Positions 44,266 through 53,918 of a stretch of DNA of 64,000 nt are shown in pieces. The position numbers and the translations under genes were made by a program. Position 1 is the stretch's first letter, and each line of letters begins with the position of its first letter. The DNA comes from Flavobacterium franklandianum (GTDB taxonomy: Bacteria > Bacteroidota > Bacteroidia > Flavobacteriales > Flavobacteriaceae): assembly GCF_007097365.1 (NCBI RefSeq), contig NZ_VJZR01000004.1, positions 1 through 64,000 of the forward strand. The letters run 5' to 3'. Below the pieces are notes generated by a model. The model was not told the DNA's origin. It ran no database searches and saw only the letters and a list, made by a program, of their open reading frames with translations.

Positions 44266-45528
44266 ATGACCAAAACCGAAACCAAAAAAACTTCTTTTTT
44301 AGGAAATCTTACTGTTCAAATTGTTATTGCAATGCTTTTAGGAGCATTTTTAGGCATTTATGTCCATAATAATTATGATGTGACTTTTGCCAAAGAATTT
44401 AGTGATAAGATAAAAATATTAGCTACAGTTTTTATTCGCTTAGTGCAAATGATAATTGCAGTATTGGTATTCAGTACATTAGTACCTGGTATTGCTAAGT
44501 TAGGTGATATTAAAACCGTTGGTAGAGTGGGAGGAAAAGCATTAGGTTGGTTTTTTAGTGCATCTTTTATTTCACTTTTGATAGGTTTATTTTGGGTCAA
44601 CGTTTTGAAACCTGGAGTTGGACTTAATTTGTCCAATATCGATTTATCTACCGCTGCGGAAGTAACAGGAAATACGCAGAGTTTTTCTACACAAAATTTT
44701 ATCGAACATATTATTCCCAAAAGTATTGTTGAAGCAATGGCGAATAATGAAATTATTCAAATTGTAATTTTCTCTATCTTTTTCGGTTTAGCTGCTGCTT
44801 CAATTGGTAATTATGCAAAACCTGTAATACATGCCATAGAAGTATTATCGCATATTGTACTAAAAATGGTAAATTATGTAATGAAATTTGCTCCAATGGG
44901 CGTTTTCGGGGCGATTGCAGGTGTTTTTGCTGTCAAGGATCTAAACGAATTAGTGTTTACTTATATCAAGTTTTTCGCATCATTTTTAGTAGGAATTAGT
45001 TCTTTATGGGTTTTTCTTTTAGCAGTTGGATTTATTTTTCTAGGAAAAAGAATGAAAACTTTATTAAATCATATTGTTGGTCCGCTGATTATTGCCTTTA
45101 GTACAACCAGTAGCGAAGCAGTTTTTCCAAAGTTGACGGAGGAATTAGAACGCTTTGGAATAAAAGATAAAATCGTAGCTTTTATGTTGCCTTTGGGATA
45201 TTCATTCAATTTAGATGGCAGTATGATGTATATGACTTTTGCTAGTTTATTTATCGCACAAGCCTATGGAATCGATTTAGATATGGGAACTCAAATGACA
45301 ATGCTTTTAGTTTTAATGCTTACAAGTAAAGGAATTGCAGGAGTTCCTAGGGCAAGTTTAGTTATTGTAGCGGCTACTTGCGGAATGTTTAAAATTCCAA
45401 TTGAAGGTATCGCTTTGATTCTTCCAATAGACCATTTCTGTGATATGTTTAGAAGTGCAACCAATGTTTTAGGAAATGCTTTAGCAACATCTGTAGTCGG
45501 AAAATGGGAGGGTGAAGATTCTGTTTAG
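44266..45528 (+). CDS. dicarboxylate/amino acid:cation symporter (DAACS family)
   Basis: A 420-residue inner-membrane symporter of the glutamate/C4-dicarboxylate (SDF) family with about eight helices and two re-entrant loops. Signature parts are IIAFSTTSSEAVFPKLTEEL (HP1 with Ser-rich tip), YSFNLDGSMMYMTFASLFIA (unwound TM7 NMDGT-like, here NLDGS), GIAGVPRASLVIVAAT (HP2) and LPIDHFCDMFRSATNVLGNA (TM8). The final Arg-to-substrate-carboxylate region is present. Glutamate, aspartate or succinate are plausible substrates. Confidence 0.92.
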   Translation: MTKTETKKTSFLGNLTVQIVIAMLLGAFLGIYVHNNYDVTFAKEFSDKIKILATVFIRLVQMIIAVLVFSTLVPGIAKLGDIKTVGRVGGKALGWFFSASFISLLIGLFWVNVLKPGVGLNLSNIDLSTAAEVTGNTQSFSTQNFIEHIIPKSIVEAMANNEIIQIVIFSIFFGLAAASIGNYAKPVIHAIEVLSHIVLKMVNYVMKFAPMGVFGAIAGVFAVKDLNELVFTYIKFFASFLVGISSLWVFLLAVGFIFLGKRMKTLLNHIVGPLIIAFSTTSSEAVFPKLTEELERFGIKDKIVAFMLPLGYSFNLDGSMMYMTFASLFIAQAYGIDLDMGTQMTMLLVLMLTSKGIAGVPRASLVIVAATCGMFKIPIEGIALILPIDHFCDMFRSATNVLGNALATSVVGKWEGEDSV

Positions 45529-45557
45529 GAAAATTTAATTCAATATAAATAGCAAAT

Positions 45558-45587
45558 ACCCGTTCGATTATTCGAGCGGGTTTTTTT
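45558..45587 (+). terminator. terminator after the symporter gene
   Basis: ACCCG plus TCGA at 45558-45567 pair with TCGA plus CGGGT at 45572-45581, with one G-T pair, followed by a run of seven T. Confidence 0.85.
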
Positions 45588-45689
45588 GTGAACATCCTTT
45601 TTATTTTTAATTTATATTTTGAATCTTTGTATATTAAGGAATAACTTTTAAAAACCTTATGTCATATAGTTTAATATAAATTTATAATG

Positions 45690-45697
45690 TATATTTG
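45690..45697 (+). promoter_or_regulatory. -7 element of the hybrid histidine kinase gene
   Basis: TATATTTG fits TAnnTTTG and lies 18 bases before the ATG at 45716, giving a very short leader. Confidence 0.45.
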
Positions 45698-45715
45698 AAA
45701 TGTTTTTAATTAATC

Positions 45716-47932
45716 ATGCCTCAAATCCGCCTTTTTTTATTATTAATATTACTTACTACACTGAACTCTTTCAGTACTATTTCATTTGCACAAACTAAAA
45801 CTCCTTCTAAACTTGAAATACGAAATACTGTAAAACGTGCAGTAAAATATTTGAATTCAGAAAAATTTGAAAAATCGCTAGAAACAGCAAGATTGAGTTT
45901 GAATAATGCTACAATCATTAAGGATGATTATTTTATTGCAGTATCTTATAATATTATCGCGGCTAATTTTGATGCATTATCTGAGTTTGACAAAGCTATA
46001 TTCTTTTATAAAAAAGGGTTAACTTATGCTAATAAAACCAAAAATGATACCATCAAAAATTATTTAAATAATAATTTGGGTAATGTGTATTGCTTTGAAA
46101 AAAAAGAGTATCAAAAAGGAATCAATTATTACAAAAAGTCCTTAGAATACAGTCAAAAAGTGTCTGATACTACCCAAATTGTTTTCACCAAACTAAATAT
46201 AGCTTGGGCTTACTTTGATATTGGTCAATATGAAAATGGATTACCCTATTTACAGTATATAAATAAATACCATGCGAAATTTGGAGATGAAACGACAATA
46301 GTTATTTTCAATATGCTAAATGGTATATATAGCAATCACATTGGTGCTGATAAAACTGCCGAATCGTATTTTTTGACTGCTATAAGTCTTGGAAAAAAAT
46401 TTGGTGAAAAGAATGATTTAGCCTTTTCTAACCAAGAATATTCTAAGTTTTTATTAAAAAAAGGAGATTATAAAAAAGCTTATGAAAGCTTAGTGATTTA
46501 TCATAAAATCACAGAGGAAATTTATAGCGAAGGATTGCTGAAAAAAGCCAATGTTGCGGGAATTAATCTCGAATTGGACGAATATAAAAGAGAAATTGAT
46601 AGAATTGAAACAGAAAATGTATTACAAGCGCAAAGTTTAAAAAAATCGCGCATCATAGTAGTCTTATTTGTAATGGTATTTTTGGTTTTATTAATGTTGT
46701 TGTATTCGCTCTATAAAAATTATAATTTTAAGAAAAAGGCAAATTACGACCTTACACTTTCCAATGCAGAATTGTTAATTGCTAAAGATAAAGCCGAGGA
46801 AGGATCTCGTGCAAAAACACAATTTGTATCGACTATTAGCCACGAACTTAGAACTCCGTTGTATGGCGTTATTGGAATTACCAATTTGTTATTAGATGAG
46901 CATAAAGAACTCGCAAAAAGTCCTCATTTGAATTCGCTGAAATTTTCGGCTCGTTATTTATTGTCACTTGTTAATGATATTTTACAAATAAATAAAATTG
47001 AAGAAAACAGAATAATTCTCGAAATTTTAACCTTCAATCTTTCGGATGAAATTAAATTAGTAAAAAATGCCCTTTCTTTTATTTCACAAAGTCATAAAAA
47101 TAAAATTAGTGTCAAAATAGATTCAGCAATTCCAGAATATCTTATTGGAGACAAATTGCGATTGGCTCAAATACTTATGAATCTCGTAAGTAACGCATTG
47201 AAATTTACCAAAAACGGGGAAGTAATTATTAGTGCGGATTTAGTTAAAGTAGAAAATAATTTGCATCATATTGAGTTTCAAATTTCTGATAATGGAGTTG
47301 GAATTGAGGCCGCTGACCAAGATAAAATTTTTGATAAATTTGTGCAACTAGGAAGAAACGATACTGATTATCAGGGAACTGGTCTTGGTTTGTCTATAGT
47401 AAAACGATTGTTAGGACTCTTCAATAGTGAAATTTCGCTCGAAAGTCAAGTAGGTGTCGGAACTACATTTATTTTTACAATAGCATTTGAATATGATCCT
47501 GAAAAAACAAACGAAATAATCAATAATATTAATGTTGATTTAAGTTCAGGACAAATATTTAAGGTTTTAGTAGTAGAAGATAACAAAATCAATCAGACCA
47601 TTACCAAGAAAATAATCGAAAAAAACAATTGCAGTTGCTTTATTGTTGATGATGGATTTCAAGCTTTGGATGTGCTAGAAAAAGATGTTTTTGATGTTAT
47701 TTTAATGGATATAAATATGCCTCTAATAAGTGGTTTTGAAACTACCAGAAAAATTCGTCTCAAAGGCATTCAAACTCCTATTATTGCTTTGACGGCTTTC
47801 GCCAAAGACGAAATTACCGAAGAAGCATTAGATGCTGGAATGAATGATATTATCATAAAACCATTTGAGTCAATAAAGTTATTTCAGGTGATTAATAATC
47901 AAATTATAAAAGCAAAAAACGCCGTCTTGTGA
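45716..47932 (+). CDS. hybrid histidine kinase with TPR sensor and receiver domain
   Basis: A 738-residue membrane sensor. A signal peptide is followed by a periplasmic TPR region of about residues 35-270 (IAANFDALSEFDKAIFFYKKG). A membrane helix lies at about 311-332. The HisKA domain has the phospho-acceptor His at about residue 376 in STISHELRTPLYGVIGI. The HATPase domain shows NLVSNALKFTKNGE, DNGVGIE and GTGLGLSIVKRL. The C-terminal receiver starts KVLVVEDNKIN and has Asp 665 in ILMDINMP. No separate response regulator is adjacent; output is probably through phosphorelay. Confidence 0.95.
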   Translation: MPQIRLFLLLILLTTLNSFSTISFAQTKTPSKLEIRNTVKRAVKYLNSEKFEKSLETARLSLNNATIIKDDYFIAVSYNIIAANFDALSEFDKAIFFYKKGLTYANKTKNDTIKNYLNNNLGNVYCFEKKEYQKGINYYKKSLEYSQKVSDTTQIVFTKLNIAWAYFDIGQYENGLPYLQYINKYHAKFGDETTIVIFNMLNGIYSNHIGADKTAESYFLTAISLGKKFGEKNDLAFSNQEYSKFLLKKGDYKKAYESLVIYHKITEEIYSEGLLKKANVAGINLELDEYKREIDRIETENVLQAQSLKKSRIIVVLFVMVFLVLLMLLYSLYKNYNFKKKANYDLTLSNAELLIAKDKAEEGSRAKTQFVSTISHELRTPLYGVIGITNLLLDEHKELAKSPHLNSLKFSARYLLSLVNDILQINKIEENRIILEILTFNLSDEIKLVKNALSFISQSHKNKISVKIDSAIPEYLIGDKLRLAQILMNLVSNALKFTKNGEVIISADLVKVENNLHHIEFQISDNGVGIEAADQDKIFDKFVQLGRNDTDYQGTGLGLSIVKRLLGLFNSEISLESQVGVGTTFIFTIAFEYDPEKTNEIINNINVDLSSGQIFKVLVVEDNKINQTITKKIIEKNNCSCFIVDDGFQALDVLEKDVFDVILMDINMPLISGFETTRKIRLKGIQTPIIALTAFAKDEITEEALDAGMNDIIIKPFESIKLFQVINNQIIKAKNAVL

Positions 47933-47945
47933 CAGCGTTTTTTTT
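47914..47945. terminator. terminator between convergent kinase and helicase genes
   Basis: AAAACGC and GTC pair with GAC and GCGTTTT around TTGT, with a C-A mismatch, followed by T. The stem includes the stop codon of the kinase gene. The A run on its left lets it act also on the leftward helicase transcript. Confidence 0.75.
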
Positions 47946-47976
47946 GCTTTTTGATTGTTCAGAAGTTAAATGCGAA

Positions 47977-49236
47977 TTAATACCACCGTTTTTTATTTTG
48001 TTTAGATGCGTCTGATTTTCTTGATTTGTGAGCGCCACCACTTCGGTTGGAGTTTTTTGGTTTTGTAGATCCTCCTGGAGCTGTTTCAGGACTTCCAGAA
48101 TGCCAAGGATAGGGATGATCACTTATTGTTTTTACATCTACTTTGATTAGTTTTTGAATGTCTTTCCAATATTGATGTTCGTCTTTACTGCAAAAGGAAA
48201 TCGCAATTCCTTCATTTCCAGCACGACCAGTTCTTCCAATTCTGTGCACATAAGTTTCTGGAATATTAGGCAAATCAAAATTGATTACATAAGGCAATTG
48301 GTCAATATCAATACCACGAGCGGCAATATCAGTAGCCACAAGAACGCCAATTTCTTTCTTTTTGAAAGCATCTAAAACGCGTTGTCTGGCATTTTGCGAT
48401 TTGTCTCCATGAATGGCTTCGGCAGCAATATTATTTTTTCGCAAAGCTTTCACCACATTATCCGCGCCGTGTTTGGTTCTTGAAAAAACTAAAACATCCG
48501 ATAAGTTTTGATTTTTGATTAAATGATACAACAAGTTTCTTTTTTCGGTTTTTTCGACAAAATAAACGTGCTGTTCAACATTTTCGGCAGTGGAGGAAAC
48601 GGGAGAAACTTCTATTTTTTCGGGGTCTTTCAAGAACATTTCGGCCAATTCTCGTATAGCCATTGGCATTGTCGCTGAGAATAACAAAGTTTGTCTGTTT
48701 TTTGGCGTAAGCTTTACAATTTTCTTGACATCGTTTATAAATCCCATATCTAGCATTTGGTCGGCTTCGTCAAGGACTAAAGTATGCAAATGATCTAAAT
48801 CGATGAAACCTTGTTTGTGCAAATCAAGCAACCTTCCCGGTGTTGCCACCAAAACATCCACTCCTTTGCGAAGTGCATCTACTTGAGGAACTTGAGAAAC
48901 ACCACCAAAAATGGTCAGTTGCACTAAATTGGTATATTTGCCATAGGTGTCAAAACTTTGCCCAATTTGAACCGCTAATTCTCGGGTAGGAGTAACTATT
49001 AGAGACCGAATCTCTTTGGCTTTTTTTGATGAGCCTACAATTCGGTGCAATTGATGTATAATTGGAATGGCAAATGCTGCTGTTTTTCCTGTTCCTGTTT
49101 GTGCGCAACCTATTAAGTCTCTTCCTGCTAAAACTAGTGGAATAGATTTTTCTTGGATGGGTGTGGGTTGTGTATAGCCTTCTTCAAATACGGCTTTTTG
49201 AATACTTTTTGAAAGTGATAAATCTTCGAATAACAT
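47977..49236 (-). CDS. DEAD-box RNA helicase (RhlE-like)
   Basis: An ATP-dependent RNA helicase of 419 residues. All motifs are visible: Q motif (YTQPTPIQEKSIPLVL), motif I AQTGTGKTAAFAIP, Ia PTRELAVQIG, GG, Ib TPGRLLD, II DEADQM, III SAT, IV VLVFSRTKHGADN, V ATDIAARGIDI and VI HRIGRTGRAG. The short basic C-terminal tail is rich in Lys, Arg, Gly and Ser, as usual for RNA binding in RhlE-type proteins. It likely acts in ribosome assembly or mRNA remodelling. Confidence 0.95.
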   Translation of the reverse strand: MLFEDLSLSKSIQKAVFEEGYTQPTPIQEKSIPLVLAGRDLIGCAQTGTGKTAAFAIPIIHQLHRIVGSSKKAKEIRSLIVTPTRELAVQIGQSFDTYGKYTNLVQLTIFGGVSQVPQVDALRKGVDVLVATPGRLLDLHKQGFIDLDHLHTLVLDEADQMLDMGFINDVKKIVKLTPKNRQTLLFSATMPMAIRELAEMFLKDPEKIEVSPVSSTAENVEQHVYFVEKTEKRNLLYHLIKNQNLSDVLVFSRTKHGADNVVKALRKNNIAAEAIHGDKSQNARQRVLDAFKKKEIGVLVATDIAARGIDIDQLPYVINFDLPNIPETYVHRIGRTGRAGNEGIAISFCSKDEHQYWKDIQKLIKVDVKTISDHPYPWHSGSPETAPGGSTKPKNSNRSGGAHKSRKSDASKQNKKRWY

Positions 49237-49353
49237 ATTTTTTGTATTAAATATCTAGAAATTTTTACTTAGATTATTTTCGCAAATATAGGTTTATTAT
49301 TTTTGATGGAAATTAATTCAAAAATTCCGAAGATTTATTAAGAGGTTTTAGAC

Positions 49354-50397
49354 TTATAAAACCTCAATACTATTGTTCGATTTTATAAAATCGGTAACCA
49401 AATAGCCAATGAGTTTACCAATTAAATGATTGTTTTTTTCATAACATAAATCAGGTGCGCCTTCGCAAATATGAAGATAAGCAGCATTTTTATTTTTCGC
49501 GAAGAATGTAATAAACTGTCGAAGTTCTTCAATAGAAAAACCGCTTAACGTCATTGCACTACTGGCAATATTTGGAATAGCATCTAAATCGACTTCAACT
49601 CCATAAAAATCAGTTTGAATAAATTGAGATGCCAAAATGAGTTCGTGATTGAAGTCTTTTTCCTTTCGAATATTGATGCTGTCGTAAGTAGTATATCGCA
49701 CTCGATCTTCAATTTTTTTGATAATATCCAGGACACTTTTGGAGGTGTAATTTTCGTGTAAGCCAAAAATAAAATACTTTTTAAGAAAGCCTTCTTCAAA
49801 AGCATATGAGAAACCATTTCCGCTATGGCGTCCTTCGAGAATTCTAAAATCAGAATGGGCGTCAAAATTAACAGCATTGATGGGTTTTCCTTTGGCAAGC
49901 GCCGTTCCTTTAATATTTCCATAGGAATTATTGTGACCGCCACCAATAATAATTGGAATTTTTCCTGCTTTTACGATATTAAAAATGATATGCGAAACAT
50001 CTTTATCAATTATTTCAACAAGCTGACTCAATTTTGATCGATCGTCAATATCATTAAAATCTAAATGTTCTACTTCTTTCATCTCTTCACAGACATTCAA
50101 TCGTCCTAAAACTAATATTTGGCTGCCTTTACAGAAACGATTGTGTTGAATGTTTGCAATACTAGCTATGGCACATTCCCAAGCGGATGCTGCTCCGGGT
50201 CTTCCAAAATTGGCTCTAACCCCAATGTCTTCTGGAATTCCGAACAACACATATTTTGCTTCACAGGTTTTTAAAAACTCAATAATATCGATTCCTTTCG
50301 GAATAGTTAACATCTTTTCCCCAAATTTTATTTCGCCACTACGGTGGTTGGTAACTTTTGCAAGATCATTAATCGTGAACGGTATCAGTTTTTCCAT
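49354..50397 (-). CDS. hutG: formimidoylglutamase (arginase/ureohydrolase family)
   Basis: Predicted to hydrolyse N-formimino-L-glutamate to glutamate and formamide, the last step of histidine breakdown. The 347-residue ureohydrolase-fold protein keeps the two-manganese ligands in GGGHNNSYGN, NFDAHSDFR and GVEVDLDAIPN. The assignment as HutG rather than agmatinase rests on hutI being one gene away and on the divergent N-terminus. Only these two hut genes are in the window; hutH and hutU must lie elsewhere if the pathway is complete. Confidence 0.82.
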   Translation of the reverse strand: MEKLIPFTINDLAKVTNHRSGEIKFGEKMLTIPKGIDIIEFLKTCEAKYVLFGIPEDIGVRANFGRPGAASAWECAIASIANIQHNRFCKGSQILVLGRLNVCEEMKEVEHLDFNDIDDRSKLSQLVEIIDKDVSHIIFNIVKAGKIPIIIGGGHNNSYGNIKGTALAKGKPINAVNFDAHSDFRILEGRHSGNGFSYAFEEGFLKKYFIFGLHENYTSKSVLDIIKKIEDRVRYTTYDSINIRKEKDFNHELILASQFIQTDFYGVEVDLDAIPNIASSAMTLSGFSIEELRQFITFFAKNKNAAYLHICEGAPDLCYEKNNHLIGKLIGYLVTDFIKSNNSIEVL

Positions 50398-50412
50398 ATA
50401 AATTTAAATCCC

Positions 50413-50420
50413 CAAATATA
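50413..50420 (-). promoter_or_regulatory. -7 element of hutG
   Basis: Minus-strand TATATTTG, 15 bases upstream of the hutG ATG. Confidence 0.4.
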
Positions 50421-50462
50421 ATATAAATGTTTAAAATCCGTTATCAAGTCAAATTATATTAT

Positions 50463-50470
50463 TAAATTTG
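50463..50470 (+). promoter_or_regulatory. -7 element of the coiled-coil protein gene
   Basis: TAAATTTG fits TAnnTTTG, 36 bases before the ATG at 50507, divergent from the hutG promoter. Confidence 0.4.
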
Positions 50471-50506
50471 TTTAATTATTAATTTCTACCACAAAAAGAA
50501 AACAAA

Positions 50507-51388
50507 ATGGAAGATCAACAAAACAATTCGAATTCAAGTCTAAAGATTATTATCGGTATTTTAGCAATTCTATTAATAGGAAGTTTATTTTATATCTACA
50601 AGATTTCATCTGATGCTAAACAAGTGCAAACTGAATTAAAATCTACTATGACTGAAAAAGAATCAGTTATGAAAGATTTGCAAGAATTAAAAGCAACTTA
50701 TGATGCTGCAATTGCCGAAAACACTTCAATGTCAGAAGAATTGATTATAGAAAGAGACAAAGTAGTTAATTTGATGAATGACATTGACAAATCTAAAGGA
50801 GATGTGTCAAAATTCAGATCTCAATTTCAGAAATTAGAAAACAATATGAAGGTTCTAATGGCTGAAAATGAAAGCTTGAAAAAACAAAATACAACACTAA
50901 CTGTACAACGTGATAGTACTGTTGTTGTATTAGGAGAATCCAAAAAATACAATGAAGTTTTGGTAGGGCAAAATGAAGAGTTGTCGAAAACTGTCGAAAA
51001 AGGTTCTAAATTGTCTGTATTGAATATGCAAACTGCTGCCTACAAAATTAAAAGCTCAGGAAAGCAAATTGCTACAGATAAAGCGGGTAGAGCGGATGTT
51101 CTAAAAATCAGCTTCACTATTGCCGAAAATCAAATAGCAAAATCGGGAGATAAAGAATATTATGTTCAAGTTATCGACAGCAAAAACAATGTACTTGGCG
51201 ACAAACAAACCGTGAGTTTTGATGAAAAATCATTAACTTATAGTTTTATTTCTAAAGTGAAATACGAAAATAAAACAGTTCAAGTTTCTGAAGATTTACC
51301 TGGAAAAGATTTTGCAAAAGGAACTTACTTTGTAAATGTTTTCGACAAAAGCGAATTAGTTTCTAAAACGAGTTTCACTTTGAAATAA
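50507..51388 (+). CDS. membrane-anchored coiled-coil protein of unknown function
   Basis: A 293-residue protein. A short N-terminus is followed by one membrane helix at about residues 12-30 (LKIIIGILAILLIGSLFYIY). A long coiled coil comes next, about 35-165, with heptad-rich Glu, Lys and Leu (EKESVMKDLQELKATYDAAI). The C-terminal globular beta domain includes SVLNMQTAAYKIKSSGK and GTYFVNVFDKSELVSKTSF. Such proteins are widespread in flavobacteria without assigned function. It lies between divergent hutG and convergent hutI and ends at a terminator. Confidence 0.8.
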   Translation: MEDQQNNSNSSLKIIIGILAILLIGSLFYIYKISSDAKQVQTELKSTMTEKESVMKDLQELKATYDAAIAENTSMSEELIIERDKVVNLMNDIDKSKGDVSKFRSQFQKLENNMKVLMAENESLKKQNTTLTVQRDSTVVVLGESKKYNEVLVGQNEELSKTVEKGSKLSVLNMQTAAYKIKSSGKQIATDKAGRADVLKISFTIAENQIAKSGDKEYYVQVIDSKNNVLGDKQTVSFDEKSLTYSFISKVKYENKTVQVSEDLPGKDFAKGTYFVNVFDKSELVSKTSFTLK

Positions 51389-51408
51389 TAGTTTCAAGAT
51401 TTCAATTT

Positions 51409-51437
51409 AAAGAGGAGCATTTTTGTTCCTCTTTTTT
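51409..51437 (+). terminator. terminator between the coiled-coil gene and hutI
   Basis: AAAGAGGA (51409-51416) pairs with TCCTCTTT (51427-51434), followed by T. It abuts the hutI stop, so it may also act leftward. Confidence 0.8.
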
Positions 51438-52678
51438 TATGCAAAAATTTTCCCTTCAATAATTACAGAATCAATCAGGTTACTGCCATAAGCATAAGGC
51501 AATTGATAATAGGAGGAAATGGGTTTAGTGATAATAAGATTGGCTTTTTTGCCAATGGTGATACTTCCGTGGGTTTCAGAAATCCCCATCGCATAAGCTC
51601 CATTTATCGTTGCGGCGTTTATAGCTTCTTCTGGAGTCATTTTCATTTGGATACAAGCTGTAGAAACCACAAAATTCATATTTCCGGAGGGAGTTGTACC
51701 GGGATTAAAATCGGTAGCGATTGCCAATGGTAGTCCTTTTGCCATCATTTCACGAGCAGGAGTATACGGAATTCTCAAGAAAAAGGAGCAAGATGGCAAA
51801 GCTACCGGCATAGTTTCGCAATTTATTAAGGCTTCAATATCTTCGGGATTCATAATTTCTAGATGATCTACAGACAGCGCTTTGTATTTAATTCCAGCTT
51901 GAATTCCGCCAATAGAGTTGAATTGATTCACATGAATTTTTGGTTTTAAACCAAAACGAATTCCAGCTTCCATAATTTGTTCCGTTTCTTCAACGGTAAA
52001 ATACCCTTTTTCGCAAAATACATCTATAAAGTCAGCCAAATTAGTTGCGGCGATTTCAGGAAGCATTTTGTTGACTATCAAATTGATATAGCCTTTTCGA
52101 TTCTCTGTATATTCTAAAGGAAAAGCGTGAGCGCCCAGAAAAGTAGCTTTTATGGTTATGGGATAGTTTTGGGACAATTGATTGATTACCCGAAGCATTT
52201 TCAATTCTCCCTCGACAGTAAGGCCGTAACCCGATTTTATTTCGACCGCACCCGTTCCCAATCGCATAACTTCTTCCAGTCGAACTTTCGATTGGTTGTA
52301 AATTTCTTCTTCGGAAGTTTCGTTGAGTATTTTGGCCGAATTTAATATTCCACCACCACGCTTGGCGATTTCCTCATAGGAAAGTCCGTTGATTCTATCG
52401 ACAAATTCTCGCTCCCGATTGCCAGCATACACAATATGAGTATGGGAGTCACACCAACTTGGAAGCACTATTTTTCCATCAACATCAATACATTTTTCAG
52501 GGTTTATGTCTTCAGGTAAATCATCCATCGAACCAAAATCGGCTATCAAATCATTTTCGATTACCAAATAAGCATTTTTAATGGATGGAAGAATCGCCAT
52601 TTCCGCACCAGAAACTTTCAAAATCGAGGTATCTCGAACTTGAAGTAATTTCTGAATGTTGATGAGTAGCGTTTTCAT
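51437..52678 (-). CDS. hutI: imidazolonepropionase
   Basis: Hydrolyses imidazolone-5-propionate to N-formimino-L-glutamate, the third step of histidine degradation. The 413-residue amidohydrolase has the metal motif LPSWCDSHTHIVYAGNRERE, the GGGILNSAK and GTGAVEIKSGYGL segments, ATFLGAHAFPLEY, IHVNQFNSIGG, SVDHLEIM and the catalytic ATDFNPGTTPSGNM. Its product is the substrate of the predicted HutG nearby. Confidence 0.95.
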   Translation of the reverse strand: MKTLLINIQKLLQVRDTSILKVSGAEMAILPSIKNAYLVIENDLIADFGSMDDLPEDINPEKCIDVDGKIVLPSWCDSHTHIVYAGNREREFVDRINGLSYEEIAKRGGGILNSAKILNETSEEEIYNQSKVRLEEVMRLGTGAVEIKSGYGLTVEGELKMLRVINQLSQNYPITIKATFLGAHAFPLEYTENRKGYINLIVNKMLPEIAATNLADFIDVFCEKGYFTVEETEQIMEAGIRFGLKPKIHVNQFNSIGGIQAGIKYKALSVDHLEIMNPEDIEALINCETMPVALPSCSFFLRIPYTPAREMMAKGLPLAIATDFNPGTTPSGNMNFVVSTACIQMKMTPEEAINAATINGAYAMGISETHGSITIGKKANLIITKPISSYYQLPYAYGSNLIDSVIIEGKIFA

Positions 52679-52711
52679 TTAGTAGAATTGTGATTATCTA
52701 AAAAAATTACC

Positions 52712-52764
52712 GCAAATTCGCAAATTATGATTTTAATTTTCGGTTTTTTAATTTGCGAATTTGC
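52712..52764 (-). terminator. strong inverted repeat, terminator of the glutaminyl cyclase gene
   Basis: GCAAATTCGCAAATTA (52712-52727) is perfectly complementary to TAATTTGCGAATTTGC (52749-52764). Read leftward the stem is followed by TAATTTTTT. It lies 10 bases after the cyclase stop. Confidence 0.75.
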
Positions 52765-52774
52765 AGTTTTATAA

Positions 52775-53830
52775 TTATTCTGAAATGGTGATTTCGAACA
52801 TTTTGTCCCACTGTTTACCAGTTATAAAAATGGTTTTAGTTTTGGGGTTATAGGCAATTCCGTTGAGTACTTCGGCTTGTGGGAATTGTATGGATTTTCT
52901 TAAAGCTGAAAAATCCAAAATTCCTTCAACAGTACCATTTTCAGGGTTTACCACAGCGATAAGATCTTTTTGCCAAACATTGGCATATATTTTCCCATTG
53001 ATCCATTCAAGCTCATTTATTTTGGGAATTTTATAATCACCGGAATACACATTGACATAATCAATCATTTTTTGGGTATCTGGGTTCATTTTCCAAATTT
53101 TCTCTGTTCCATCCGATTGATAAATGTTTTTCCCGTCATTGGTCATTCCCCAACCCTCGATATCCCTATCGTAAGTAAACGTTTTTTCGAGTTTCCAACT
53201 ATTGGCATTATAGATAAAACCTGTTTTGTTTTGCCAAGTCAGTTGAAATATTTTGTTGTTGACAAAGGTTATTCCTTCGCCAAAATAAATTGAGTCAAGA
53301 TTTTTTTGCTTGTATATTTCTCCAGTTTTATAATTGTATTTCCTTAAATACGATTTACAATCATTTCCTGATCCCGTACTTTCATACAAGGTATCTTTGT
53401 AAAACTCTAAACCTTCGGTAAATGAGGCAGTATCGTGCGGATAGGTATTTACAATAGTATATTTTAATGCTTTAGGTGTTACATTCGAAACCAATTCAAT
53501 TCGTGTTGTAGCCACAGAATTTTCGCCTTCAAAATAGACAATTGCTTTCAGGTTTTGATAGCCTAATCTTTGGTTTTTTAATTCGAAAGTAAGTTTTTCA
53601 AGTCCTTTTATGGAACCAATTTTCAAATCGTTATTATAGTATTCAACACTATCAACGGTTTTTGTATTTGGATTCAATACCCCCAGTTTTAACTCCTCTT
53701 GTGACTGATATTGTGCTGAAAATTTCGAATCATCGAAAGTAAATATAGAATTTTCACCTTTTTTTTTACTCCCACAATTCGACAAAGTGATTCCTAATAA
53801 AATGATAAATAGGAAGTTATAATTTTTCAT
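52775..53830 (-). CDS. glutaminyl-peptide cyclotransferase, lipoprotein
   Basis: Forms N-terminal pyroglutamate on exported proteins. The roughly 351-residue protein belongs to the plant/bacterial beta-propeller type. After the lipobox (LLGITLSNCGSK) there is an N-terminal Ig-like region. The propeller follows, with VNTYPHDTASFTEGLEFYKD, LYESTGSGNDCKSYLRKY, NKIFQLTWQNKTGFIYN, GWGMTNDGKNIYQSDGTE and NELEWINGKIYANVWQKD, all characteristic. The Met at 53830 is chosen because it starts the lipoprotein signal. The longer frame to 53923 runs into the SRP RNA gene and its promoter. Confidence 0.9.
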   Translation of the reverse strand: MKNYNFLFIILLGITLSNCGSKKKGENSIFTFDDSKFSAQYQSQEELKLGVLNPNTKTVDSVEYYNNDLKIGSIKGLEKLTFELKNQRLGYQNLKAIVYFEGENSVATTRIELVSNVTPKALKYTIVNTYPHDTASFTEGLEFYKDTLYESTGSGNDCKSYLRKYNYKTGEIYKQKNLDSIYFGEGITFVNNKIFQLTWQNKTGFIYNANSWKLEKTFTYDRDIEGWGMTNDGKNIYQSDGTEKIWKMNPDTQKMIDYVNVYSGDYKIPKINELEWINGKIYANVWQKDLIAVVNPENGTVEGILDFSALRKSIQFPQAEVLNGIAYNPKTKTIFITGKQWDKMFEITISE

Positions 53831-53883
53831 AAATTTTATTTTTGATGATGCAATATACAACGATATTTTATAGATGCAAAGTC

Positions 53884-53914
53884 CTTGCAAAAATATAAAA
53901 AGAGTGTATCTTTG
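53884..53914 (+). promoter_or_regulatory. promoter of the SRP RNA gene
   Basis: TTG at 53884-53886 and TATCTTTG at 53907-53914 fit the -33 and -7 elements with a 20-base spacer, ending five bases before the RNA. Confidence 0.6.
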
Positions 53915-53918
53915 CAAC

